Positions 35,146 to 43,204 of a DNA stretch of 64,000 nucleotides are shown here, piece by piece. The stretch's first letter is position 1, and every line of letters begins with the position of its first letter. The notes under the pieces were generated by a model. The model was not told where the DNA came from, did no database searches, and was given only the letters and a program-made list of their open reading frames with translations. Made by a program: the position numbers and the translations under genes. The DNA comes from CADEFX01 sp046154585 (GTDB lineage: Bacteria > Pseudomonadota > Alphaproteobacteria > Rhizobiales > Hyphomicrobiaceae), in assembly GCA_046154585.1 (NCBI GenBank), contig JBJXDX010000051.1, positions 1-64,000 of the forward strand, given 5' to 3'.

Positions 35146-35223
35146 GCCCGCCGAGCGCGCTTACACTTGACGGCAGCGGTCGGCCGGGCAACGCTCCAGA
35201 AAAACCTATGGGGAGACGCTCAG

Positions 35224-36207
35224 ATGATCAGCCGCCGCGAAACGCTTGGCCTTGGCGTATCGGCCGCCGCTGCGCTCGTCGCAGGACCGGTAGCCGCGCA
35301 AATCTATCCCGACAGACCCGTCAACCTGATCGTGATGGCGCCGGCCGGCGGCAGTACCGACGTCGGCGCGCGCATCGTCGCCGCCATCGCCGAGAAGCAG
35401 TTCGGCCAACCTATCGTGGTCGTGAACAAGGTCGGCGCCGGCGGACAGGTTGGCTGGACGGAACTCGCGCGATCGAGACCGGACGGCTATACGATCGGCT
35501 TCCTCGTCCATCCCGGCATGAACACCGTCGTGCTGGATCCGGATCGCCAGGCCATCTTCAATCTCGACTCGTTCGTCCCAATCATCAGTCAGGTACTCGA
35601 TCCGGGCCTTGTCTGGGTCAGGGCCGACAGCCCGATCAAGTCGTTCAGAGAGCTGCTCGAGGAGGCGAAGGCCAAGCCACACACCGTGACGGCCTCGACC
35701 ACAGGCATCCTTTCCGACGATCACCTCAACGTCCTCATGGCCGAAGAGGCCATGCCGGGGGCGTTTTTCCGAATCGTTCATCTCGACGGGGGAGCAGTGC
35801 AGCTGAAGGAAGGGCTTGCCGGCAACATTGTTGCCGCCTTCGACAACGTTGGTGGCGCCATGAAGGCGATCAAGGCCGGGCAGGCGAGGGCGCTGGTCGT
35901 TACCGATACGGAGCGCTCCAAATTCCTGCCCGACGTGCCGACGTCGGTTGAGCTGGGTTTCCCGACCGTCATATCGAGCTCGGCCCGCGGCATCGTCGCG
36001 CCGAAGGGCACGCCGCCCGCCGCGATCAAGAAGCTCACCGAAGTGCTCGAACAAGCCATGAAAGACCCCGAGCACGGTCGCCGGCTCGATGAGCAGGGAT
36101 TGGGCATCAAGGTCCTAGTCGGTGACGCCTACGCAGCGTTCTATCGGGAGGTGCACGAAAAGGCGAGAAAGTATACCGCCTGGGCCAAACAGAGGCCGCA
36201 GAAATGA
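35224..36207 (+). CDS. TctC/Bug-family periplasmic binding protein
   Basis: 327 aa. Tat-like signal (MISRRETLGLGVSAAAALVAGPVAAQ) and the family signature YPDRPVNLIVMAPAGGSTDVGAR. Proteins of this family bind carboxylates for tripartite tricarboxylate transporters, but many are orphans, as here: no tctA/tctB genes are visible. ATG 35224 follows GGGGAGACGCTCAG. A hairpin follows the stop codon. Confidence 0.9.
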   Translation: MISRRETLGLGVSAAAALVAGPVAAQIYPDRPVNLIVMAPAGGSTDVGARIVAAIAEKQFGQPIVVVNKVGAGGQVGWTELARSRPDGYTIGFLVHPGMNTVVLDPDRQAIFNLDSFVPIISQVLDPGLVWVRADSPIKSFRELLEEAKAKPHTVTASTTGILSDDHLNVLMAEEAMPGAFFRIVHLDGGAVQLKEGLAGNIVAAFDNVGGAMKAIKAGQARALVVTDTERSKFLPDVPTSVELGFPTVISSSARGIVAPKGTPPAAIKKLTEVLEQAMKDPEHGRRLDEQGLGIKVLVGDAYAAFYREVHEKARKYTAWAKQRPQK

Positions 36208-36230
36208 TTCGTGCTGTTCTGCCCGCTTGG

Positions 36231-36248
36231 TGGCCGCGCTTGCGGCCA
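36231..36248 (+). terminator. Hairpin after the TctC-type gene
   Basis: TGGCCGC (36231-36237), loop GCTT, GCGGCCA (36242-36248), 23 nt past the stop codon. There is no T run. The remaining stretch up to 36494 shows no coding signal. Confidence 0.5.
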
Positions 36249-36494
36249 GCTGTGCACGGCCGCCGAAATCCTCTTTGCGCCGCCCCGCGATTGTCATAGG
36301 CATCAGCCTCGCTTGGGGATGAACGCACCGTGTGTTTGCACACGCATCCGGAACCACATGACGTGACTTATGAGTTCTGCGATGGACCGAGCCGCCAATT
36401 CGCAAGATCCAAACGTGCAGCGTCCTCTGAACATCTCATCGTCATGATGAGTGCATAATGGTGTCGCGTCGCAACTGATCGGCAGGAGAAGAGC

Positions 36495-36662
36495 ATGAAG
36501 CTGGTGATAGGAAAACCGGACGATACCGAACTGGTTCTGGCTGAACACGCTGGGGGCAACTGGACGCCGCCCGCAACTTTGAGCGCGGATCTGGCGGCAT
36601 TTCTCAAGGGGTGCGACCCTGAAGAGCTTGAGATGTGGGTTGAGGAGCCCGACGAAGACTGA
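36495..36662 (+). CDS. Small acidic protein of 55 residues
   Basis: ATG 36495 with AGGAG 6 nt upstream opens a 55-codon frame ending TGA 36660-36662. The product starts MKLVIGKPDDTELVL, contains GGNWTPPATLSADLAAFL and ends EEPDED. It is strongly acidic, with no signal or membrane segment. A perfect 13-bp hairpin follows 7 nt after the stop. The good ribosome binding site plus terminator argue for a real gene. No family is recognised. Confidence 0.6.
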   Translation: MKLVIGKPDDTELVLAEHAGGNWTPPATLSADLAAFLKGCDPEELEMWVEEPDED

Positions 36663-36669
36663 GATTGCC

Positions 36670-36705
36670 TTGCGGGGTCCGTCGTCTCATTCACGGACCC
36701 CGCAA
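36670..36705. terminator. 13-bp hairpin between convergent genes
   Basis: TTGCGGGGTCCGT (36670-36682) pairs perfectly with ACGGACCCCGCAA (36693-36705), loop of 10 nt. It separates the 55-residue gene from the convergent TetR gene and probably terminates both. Confidence 0.75.
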
Positions 36706-36728
36706 CGCTGCAGCGATTTGGGCAATCG

Positions 36729-37394
36729 CTACTTGCGCTTGCCCTCGATTCCATCAAACACCACCGCATTGATCTGCCGGGCGAAATCGCCGACGGAATA
36801 GCGCTGCGGGTCGAACCACTCCATGGTCCAGTTCAGCGCGCCCAGGATAAACATGCGCAGCGGGACGATTTTGACGTCCGGGCGGATCTCGCCGGCCTCC
36901 TGAGCCTGCCGCAGAACCTGGTCCCAAAGCCTCCCATACCGCTGCCGCAAGTGCAGGTGCCTGGGTTTCAGAGCGTCCGGAATCTGGCCGTACAAACGGA
37001 TATTTGAGGAAAAGTAGTCGCCCTTGGTCAGCAGCAGGTCGAGATGAGCAATCATGCCTCGCTCGATCCGCTCGCGATGGCTCGCCCCTTCGCCGAGATT
37101 GGCCACGGTTTTCTCGACCAGCTTGTAGATGTCCTTCATTCCGGTCGCGAGAACCTCGTCGACGATTTCGTCCTTCGACCCAAAATGATAGTAGATGCTT
37201 CCTGCCTGCATCCCGGCGGCCTTGGCGATCTGCCGGAGCGTCGTTTCGCTGTAGCCTTGGCGGCGAAACAGCTGGGCAGCCGCGTCCAAAATCTGCATGC
37301 GCGAGAGGGCGGATTTTCCCGGTAGCTTGCGCTTTCCCCCTGGCGCTGCTTTGCGTCGCAAAGGCGCGGATTTAGCTTTTATTGCCGACTCCAT
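36729..37394 (-). CDS. TetR-family transcriptional regulator
   Basis: 221 aa. After a basic tail of about 30 residues comes the TetR HTH: ILDAAAQLFRRQGYSETTLRQIAKAAGMQAGSIYYHFGSKDEIVDEVL. The C-terminal ligand domain (GDYFSSNIRLYGQIPDAL ... MFILGALNWTMEWF) resembles regulators of acyl-CoA catabolism. It is divergent from the liv cluster across 396 nt, so it is the obvious candidate to control it; a weak AACGCTAGTT palindrome lies at 37461-37470 in between. Confidence 0.9.
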   Translation of the reverse strand: MESAIKAKSAPLRRKAAPGGKRKLPGKSALSRMQILDAAAQLFRRQGYSETTLRQIAKAAGMQAGSIYYHFGSKDEIVDEVLATGMKDIYKLVEKTVANLGEGASHRERIERGMIAHLDLLLTKGDYFSSNIRLYGQIPDALKPRHLHLRQRYGRLWDQVLRQAQEAGEIRPDVKIVPLRMFILGALNWTMEWFDPQRYSVGDFARQINAVVFDGIEGKRK

Positions 37395-37790
37395 GGTGCC
37401 GACACACCTGCCTTCCCATCGCGGCGGTTGACTGTTTACATTTCACAGGTAGTAATATCGAACGCTAGTTAGAAAATCGCGCGGGCGCCAGATAGCACCT
37501 CGGACAATGAGATCCGTGCCAGGGCTTGGAGAGCGACCGAGCAAGGGGACCGCCACCACAGGACTTCGGATATCGCCGCGATCCAGAACCTCGTCGCCGA
37601 CAATGCCAAGGACTCATCGACAATGCCAATGTGACATCACTCCGCCGCACGACAAACAGCGGCAATCGCCACCGGGGCTCAGCACAGATCGCAGAGCGTG
37701 CGCTCCCCCCCAAACGGCGTCTCGCAAATCAACAAAACTAACGGTGTGGCCTGAACCACATCAGCCAAGAACGCTCTCAGGAGGAACGTC
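37395..37790 (+). promoter_or_regulatory. Divergent intergenic region of TetR and liv cluster
   Basis: 396 nt without a gene. It must hold the promoters for TetR and livK. AACGCTAGTT at 37461-37470 is a short TetR-like palindrome (low confidence). A direct repeat CGACAATGCCAA occurs at about 37599 and 37619, 20-21 nt apart. The ribosome binding site AGGAGGAA of livK is at 37780-37787. Confidence 0.4.
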
Positions 37791-38981
37791 ATGACACGAA
37801 TACTTCGCGCACTCGCACTGGTTACCGCTGCTGCCGGGTTTGCAGGTCCCGCGTGGTCGCAGGACACGATCGTGCTCGGCGTCTCGGTACCCCTCTCCGG
37901 CACTGCCGCATCCTGGGGCATCGGAACCGACTGGGCATCGCAGCAGGCCGCCAAGCACATCAATGAAGCAGGCGGCATCAAAGTCGGCGGCAAAAGCTAT
38001 AAAGTCGAAGTCCGTTCGGTCGATAACAAGTACACGGCAGGCGACGGCATGAAGACCGCCGAAACACTGATCAGCCGGGACAAGGTCAAAATCTTCACGC
38101 AGAGCGTCGGCACTGCTCCCGTCAAAGCCATCCAGGCTCTTACGGAACGTGAAAACATTCTTCTCTTCACATCGGCGTGGGGGCGCAGCGTCAAGGGACC
38201 AAGTTTCCCGCTGACCTTCACGGTCATCAATACGCCCGATGAAGTGCTCGCTCCGATCTATGCCACCGTCAAACAGCGCCATCCTGAAGTCAAAACGGTG
38301 CTGCTGCTGAACCCGAACGATGCGTCAGGCCAAGACACAGCCAAGGACGCGACGAAATTCTGGACTGAGGCCGGGATCAAGGTCGTCGACAGTCTGTTTT
38401 TCGAGCGTTCCACAACAGAATTCCAGCCGACTGCGACCAAGATCGGCACGCAGAAGCCGGATATCGTCGACCTGGGCGGAACGCCGCCAGCCAACGCCGG
38501 GACTGTGCTCAAGGAACTTGAAGTGCAGGGCTGGAAGGGCGTGAAAGTCATAGGTGCCGGGACGGGTGCGGACGTGCTTGTCCGAACCGGCGGCACGGCA
38601 GCCAACGGAACCTATATGGGACTGGCCGCTGACTTCGACGGCCCCACCGCGACTGAAATTCAGCGCAAGCTGAACGCTGGCGCCAAGGAGGCTCTAAAGG
38701 AGTCGCTCAACGTCATTCACATGGGCGGCTATGACGGCGTCATGGCGGCCAAGGCCGGCATCGAGGCAGCCAACAGCCTCGACCCGAAGAAAATTGCCGA
38801 AGCTTTGCCAAACGCAATCTTCGACATCTCCTACGGCAAGGCGGCGTTCGGCTCCAAGGATATCTACGGCACACCTCAACAACTGCTGATCCCGATTGTG
38901 GTAACGCAGATTCAGGACGGCAAAACCGTCGAGGTGGTGCGTATCCTTCCAGACGAACTGAAAAAGCGCCTCGGCAAGTAG
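37791..38981 (+). CDS. livK: Branched-chain amino acid-type ABC transporter, binding protein
   Basis: 396 aa. Signal peptide (MTRILRALALVTAAAGFAGPAWSQ) and a type 1 periplasmic binding fold beginning IVLGVSVPLSGTAA. In Alphaproteobacteria such Liv-type proteins often bind aromatic or alicyclic carboxylates rather than amino acids. The downstream CoA ligases point the same way here (inference). The ribosome binding site is AGGAGGAA. A hairpin separates it from livH. Confidence 0.92.
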   Translation: MTRILRALALVTAAAGFAGPAWSQDTIVLGVSVPLSGTAASWGIGTDWASQQAAKHINEAGGIKVGGKSYKVEVRSVDNKYTAGDGMKTAETLISRDKVKIFTQSVGTAPVKAIQALTERENILLFTSAWGRSVKGPSFPLTFTVINTPDEVLAPIYATVKQRHPEVKTVLLLNPNDASGQDTAKDATKFWTEAGIKVVDSLFFERSTTEFQPTATKIGTQKPDIVDLGGTPPANAGTVLKELEVQGWKGVKVIGAGTGADVLVRTGGTAANGTYMGLAADFDGPTATEIQRKLNAGAKEALKESLNVIHMGGYDGVMAAKAGIEAANSLDPKKIAEALPNAIFDISYGKAAFGSKDIYGTPQQLLIPIVVTQIQDGKTVEVVRILPDELKKRLGK

Positions 38982-38998
38982 GTCCGACGATCGTGGCC

Positions 38999-39023
38999 CC
39001 GACGGCAGCCTCATTGCCGTCGG
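38999..39023 (+). terminator. Intercistronic hairpin between livK and livH
   Basis: CCGACGGCA (38999-39007), 7-nt loop, TGCCGTCGG (39015-39023), with no T run. The position suggests partial termination or 3'-end stabilisation, giving more binding protein than permease, a common arrangement in ABC operons (inference). Confidence 0.6.
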
Positions 39024-39057
39024 CGCTTCAAGTCCAATCCCTCCGCCACAGTCCCTC

Positions 39058-39942
39058 ATGGATCTTGCAGCCCAGCTTCTTGTCAACACGCTGCAGATCG
39101 GCTCCGTCTATGTGCTCTTCGCGCTCGGACTGACGTTGATCTTCGGCGTGATGAAGATCGTCAATTTCGCCCACGGCGAGTTTTTCTCGCTGGCAGCGTT
39201 GATCGTCGCTGTGCTCATGCCAGTGTTGGCGCCAGCGCTCGGATTGCCGCTGTGGGTCGACTTCCTCATTGCGCTGGTAGCCGCCATCTGCGCCGTCCTT
39301 GTTCTCGGCGCGCTGACCTACTGGATCGGCTTCGAGCGGTATCTGCGCGATCTGGTGGGCTCGTTCATTCTGTCGGTCGGACTGATCCTGTTCTTGCAGG
39401 GCGTCTTTGTCGAGATTTTCACCGCCACGCCCAGGCCCGTCGAGCCGATCATTACGGGCACGATTTCCATCCTCGGCGGACGCATTACGGCGCAGAGACT
39501 GCTCATCGTCGCGCTTGCAATCGCTTTCACCGCCCTCCTCTACCTCGTGCTGCAACGGACCAAGCTCGGCAAGGCGTTGCGCGCAGTGTCCGAGGATCGC
39601 GAGGCAGCCATGTTGCAGGGCATCCGCTATCGCACCATTTCCTTCTATGGCTGGCTGATCGGCGTAAGCATGGCCGGGCTGGCAGGCGCCCTGATTGCAC
39701 CGCTTACCGTCAGCCAACCGGCCATCGGTGGCGACTACCTGATCAAGGCTTTCATCATCATCATCATTGGTGGATTGGGGAGCATACCCGGCGCGATATT
39801 CGGCGGATTGCTGGTCGCCCTGATCGAAAGCATCTTCGGCTACTATTACGACCTGACGATCGCCACCATCATCATGTTCGTGCTGGTGATGGCCTTCCTG
39901 CTCGTGCGTCCTCAAGGGCTGATGGGTCATGTTGAACGCTAA
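39058..39942 (+). CDS. livH: Branched-chain-type ABC transporter permease LivH
   Basis: 294 aa, eight or so membrane segments. The motif LIFGVMKIVNFAHGEFFSLAAL near residue 25 and the EAA-like loop GKALRAVSEDREAAMLQGI are diagnostic of LivH. The end overlaps livM by 14 nt. Confidence 0.94.
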   Translation: MDLAAQLLVNTLQIGSVYVLFALGLTLIFGVMKIVNFAHGEFFSLAALIVAVLMPVLAPALGLPLWVDFLIALVAAICAVLVLGALTYWIGFERYLRDLVGSFILSVGLILFLQGVFVEIFTATPRPVEPIITGTISILGGRITAQRLLIVALAIAFTALLYLVLQRTKLGKALRAVSEDREAAMLQGIRYRTISFYGWLIGVSMAGLAGALIAPLTVSQPAIGGDYLIKAFIIIIIGGLGSIPGAIFGGLLVALIESIFGYYYDLTIATIIMFVLVMAFLLVRPQGLMGHVER

Positions 39943-40891
39943 GTGGGCGGACGCGATCGGCTGGGCGCTGATGGCCTTGTTGCTGGTGCTGGCGTTGACG
40001 AGCGGGGATACCTACACGCTGAAAGTGGTTCTCTGGATATCCCTCAACATTCTGGCGGCGGCGGCGCTGCGCTTCGTCATGCTGACGGGGGAACTCAATA
40101 TCGCCACGGCCGCCTTCTGGGGTGTCGGGGCTTACGTCGCAGCCATTTGCACGGCCTGGTACAAGATCCCATTCATCCTGTCGCTGCTGATCGGCGGATT
40201 GGCGCCGATGCTGCTCAGCGTGCTGTTCGGCTACGTGACGCTACGCACGAAGGGGCCCTACTTCATGCTGATCAGCTTCGCCTTCACGGAGGTGCTGCGG
40301 CTGATCTATACGCAGAGCGAGGCGATCGGCGGCAATTCCGGGCTGATCGGTATCTATCCGCCGCGGTGGCTCGACCCGTACTACTCCGCGATCGTTGTCG
40401 CCATCGTGGCGGCGCTTTTGGCCGTGTTCTTCTGGCTGGAGCGAGGTGCCTTCGGAAAGCTGCTGAAGGCCATCCAAAACAACGATGCGGTGGCCGAAAG
40501 CGTCGGCATCGATGTCCTGAAAATGAAGATCATCTGCCTTGCCATTGCCTCGTTCGCAGCCGGCATCGGCGGCGCCCTGTTTGCGCACGGCAATCGCGTC
40601 ATTAGCCCCGGCGACTTCAGCTTCCTCGTGGCCGTGTATGCCCTCGCCTACGTCAAGATTGGCGGCGAAACCCAATTCTCCGGGGCGATCATCGGCGCGA
40701 CCCTGTTGACGCTCCTCAACCAGTACGTCATTTCGTTCGGCCACTTCGAGCATCTCTTCTTCGGTGGAGCGATCGTGGTCGCCATGTTGATCCTGCCCAA
40801 TGGGCTGATGGGTCTCATCGATCGCATCGCCGCTGCGTTTGGCGGCGGAACGCGAGAGAACGCAGCGTCCGCGACCAGGGGAGGCCACTGA
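39929..40891 (+). CDS. livM: Branched-chain-type ABC transporter permease LivM
   Basis: 320 aa membrane protein. The LivM signature GELNIATAAFWGVGAYVAAI and the loop GKLLKAIQNNDAVAESVGID are visible. It overlaps livH upstream and ends TGATG into livG, so all are translated together. Confidence 0.94.
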   Translation: MLNAKWADAIGWALMALLLVLALTSGDTYTLKVVLWISLNILAAAALRFVMLTGELNIATAAFWGVGAYVAAICTAWYKIPFILSLLIGGLAPMLLSVLFGYVTLRTKGPYFMLISFAFTEVLRLIYTQSEAIGGNSGLIGIYPPRWLDPYYSAIVVAIVAALLAVFFWLERGAFGKLLKAIQNNDAVAESVGIDVLKMKIICLAIASFAAGIGGALFAHGNRVISPGDFSFLVAVYALAYVKIGGETQFSGAIIGATLLTLLNQYVISFGHFEHLFFGGAIVVAMLILPNGLMGLIDRIAAAFGGGTRENAASATRGGH

Positions 40892-41619
40892 TGGCCGCTA
40901 TCCTGTTTGAGGCTTCGGGCATCTCGCGCAGCTTTGGGGGACTGAAGGCGGTCTCGAACCTGAGCTTTGCGGTCCGCGAAAACGAGATCCTGGGGCTTAT
41001 AGGCCCCAATGGTGCCGGCAAGAGCACGACGTTCAACCTCATCAGCGGCTACTACCGCCCACACACAGGCAAGCTGACGTTTGCCGGCCGCAATATCACG
41101 GGCCTGAAACCGTCGCGGATCGGCCGGCTCGGCCTCGTGCGGACTTTTCAGCATCACAGCCTGCTGGCAGAGCTCAGTGTCTATGAGAACATCCTGACCG
41201 GCGCATATATGTTCGTCCGTGATGCAGCGGAACGCGAGCAACGCATCCGGGAAACCGCCGAGCTCGTGGGCCTGACATCGCACATGGACGAATTGGCCAA
41301 GAACCTCCCGCACGGCCATCAGCGCCTGCTGAGCATTGCCATCGCCTTTGCCAGCAGGCCCAAGCTGCTGTGCCTCGATGAACCCCTGACCGGGCTGAAC
41401 GGGGCGGAGATCAACAACGCACTGGGTGTGATACGGCGCATACGCGACGACTTCGGTACGACGATCCTTCTGGTCGATCACAACATGCGTGCCGTGATGA
41501 AAACCTGCGGCCGCATCGTTGTCCTGAACTTCGGTGAAAAGCTGGCGGAGGGGTCACCCGAGGATGTCAGCCGGAACCCCGAAGTCATCCGGGCCTATCT
41601 TGGCGGGGGCACGGCGTGA
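40891..41619 (+). CDS. livG: Branched-chain-type ABC transporter ATPase LivG
   Basis: 242 aa. Walker A GPNGAGKSTTF, Walker B LLCLDEPLTGL. The signature helix reads LPHGHQRLLSIAIAFA, the LivG form of the LSGGQ motif. Its end overlaps livF by 4 nt. Confidence 0.94.
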   Translation: MAAILFEASGISRSFGGLKAVSNLSFAVRENEILGLIGPNGAGKSTTFNLISGYYRPHTGKLTFAGRNITGLKPSRIGRLGLVRTFQHHSLLAELSVYENILTGAYMFVRDAAEREQRIRETAELVGLTSHMDELAKNLPHGHQRLLSIAIAFASRPKLLCLDEPLTGLNGAEINNALGVIRRIRDDFGTTILLVDHNMRAVMKTCGRIVVLNFGEKLAEGSPEDVSRNPEVIRAYLGGGTA

Positions 41620-42338
41620 CAAGCGGCAACACCGTGCTTTCAGTCGAAGGCCTCGGCGTGGACTACGGCAAGGTCCGCGCTGTTTCCGACATAAGGCTCG
41701 AGGTGCACCGCGGGCGCATCGCCACGATGATCGGCTCAAACGGCGCGGGCAAGACGACCGTCCTCAAGGCCATCACGGGACTGGTGAAGCCATCGGCCGG
41801 TCAGATCCTCCTCAACGGCGAAAACCTGGCGGGACTTGAAGCAGATCGCATCGTCGGACGCGGCGTCTCGCTGGTACCCGAAGGCCGGCGCCTGTTCCCT
41901 TCCATGACGGTGCTCGAGAATCTGGAACTCGGCGCCTATCTCAGATCGGATGCGGGAGCCGTCCGCCGCGATCTCGAGCGCATCCTCGACTACTTTCCGG
42001 CGCTGAAGGAACGGCTGCAGGCCCGGGCCATGAACCTGTCCGGCGGACAGCAGCAGATGGTGGCCGTTGCGCGCGCCCTGATGTCGGCCCCGCGCCTGTT
42101 GCTGCTCGACGAGCCCTCCGTGGGTCTGGCGCCGGCCATTGTGGAGACCATCGCGTCCATCATCCGCAGCATCAACCAGGACGGCACGGACATCCTGCTG
42201 GTCGAGCAGAATGCGCATATGGCGCTGGCGCTAGCCGATCGAGCCTACGTTCTCGAAAACGGGCGGATTGCTATGGTCGGCCCGGCCAAAGAGCTTGCTG
42301 CCTCCGATCACGTGCGCCAACTTTATCTCAGCGTCTGA
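41616..42338 (+). CDS. livF: Branched-chain-type ABC transporter ATPase LivF
   Basis: 240 aa. GTG start overlapping livG by 4 nt. Walker A GSNGAGKTTVL, signature LSGGQQQMVAVARAL, Walker B LLLLDEPSVGL. It completes the five-component transporter. Confidence 0.94.
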   Translation: MTSGNTVLSVEGLGVDYGKVRAVSDIRLEVHRGRIATMIGSNGAGKTTVLKAITGLVKPSAGQILLNGENLAGLEADRIVGRGVSLVPEGRRLFPSMTVLENLELGAYLRSDAGAVRRDLERILDYFPALKERLQARAMNLSGGQQQMVAVARALMSAPRLLLLDEPSVGLAPAIVETIASIIRSINQDGTDILLVEQNAHMALALADRAYVLENGRIAMVGPAKELAASDHVRQLYLSV

Positions 42339-42391
42339 TTGATGCGGTCACGGCGCTCGCGACGACGACATTGGGCAAGCAGGTAGACGAT

Positions 42392-43168
42392 ATGGACCTC
42401 GGACTGAAAGGCAAGGTTGCCATCGTCGGCGGCGCCAGCATGGGCATCGGCTACGGCATTGCGCGCGTGCTGGCAGCGGAAGGTGCTCGTGTTGTAATGA
42501 CGGCCCGGCGCGAACCGGCGCTGCTGAAGGCGGCCGAACAACTGCGTGCCGAGACAGGGGCCGAGGTTCTCCCCATCCAAGGCGACGGGCGGCGCGCCGA
42601 AGATTGTACGCGCGTGGTGGAAACGGTGGTGAGCAAACTCGGCGGCATCGATATCGTCGTCAACAACGACGGTGCGCCGCCGTTGGGCGATCTCTCCACA
42701 TTCGACGACACCGCATGGGCCAAGGCCGTCGAGCAGAACCTCATGTACGTCGTGCGCATGGCCCGCCACACCGTGCCGCATATGGCCAAGCGCGGCGGCG
42801 GAAGCATCCTGAACATTGCGGCGCTTTCGGCGCTTCAGCCGGTCGTCGGTTTCGGCCTGTCGGTGGCGACCTGGAACGGCGTCATCGGGTTTGCCAAAAC
42901 CCTGTCCCTGGAAGTCGCGTCGCAGAACATCAACGTCAACACGATCTGCCCCGGCTATATCGAGACACAAAGGCTGGAGAAAGTGTTCTCCTCGCAGGGC
43001 GACCCCGACGCGATGCGCAAATCGTTGATGGCGGAAGTTCCCATGGGACGCATCGGCACCGTCGATGATGTGGCGCACGCCGCGGCGATGCTCGTGTCGC
43101 CGCGCGGACGCTACGTCACCGGAACAACAATCGCGGTCGACGGTGGACTGCTGAGGTCCGTTCGCTGA
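42392..43168 (+). CDS. SDR-fold protein lacking the catalytic Tyr-x3-Lys
   Basis: 258 aa. The cofactor loop VGGASMGIGYGIA and the C-terminal YVTGTTIAVDGGLLR mark an SDR. NNAG is changed to NNDG, and where YxxxK is expected the sequence reads GLSVATWNGVIGFAKTL, with no tyrosine or lysine at the right spacing. Related atypical SDRs exist among acyl-CoA catabolic genes. It may bind NAD(P) without classical dehydrogenase chemistry. It follows livF by 53 nt in the same orientation; ATG 42392 is preferred over TTG 42371. Confidence 0.82.
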   Translation: MDLGLKGKVAIVGGASMGIGYGIARVLAAEGARVVMTARREPALLKAAEQLRAETGAEVLPIQGDGRRAEDCTRVVETVVSKLGGIDIVVNNDGAPPLGDLSTFDDTAWAKAVEQNLMYVVRMARHTVPHMAKRGGGSILNIAALSALQPVVGFGLSVATWNGVIGFAKTLSLEVASQNINVNTICPGYIETQRLEKVFSSQGDPDAMRKSLMAEVPMGRIGTVDDVAHAAAMLVSPRGRYVTGTTIAVDGGLLRSVR

Positions 43169-43204
43169 CGCACGACAGCCGGCAAGCGGCCGAGGAGGAA
43201 GCTC

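Noticed and set aside
37461..37470. AACGCTAGTT as a definite TetR operator
   Set aside because: The palindrome is short and has no second copy nearby; mentioned only as a weak candidate in the intergenic entry.
37590..37640. Direct repeat CGACAATGCCAA as a possible CRISPR or iteron
   Set aside because: Only two short copies 20-21 nt apart; too little for an array or an origin.
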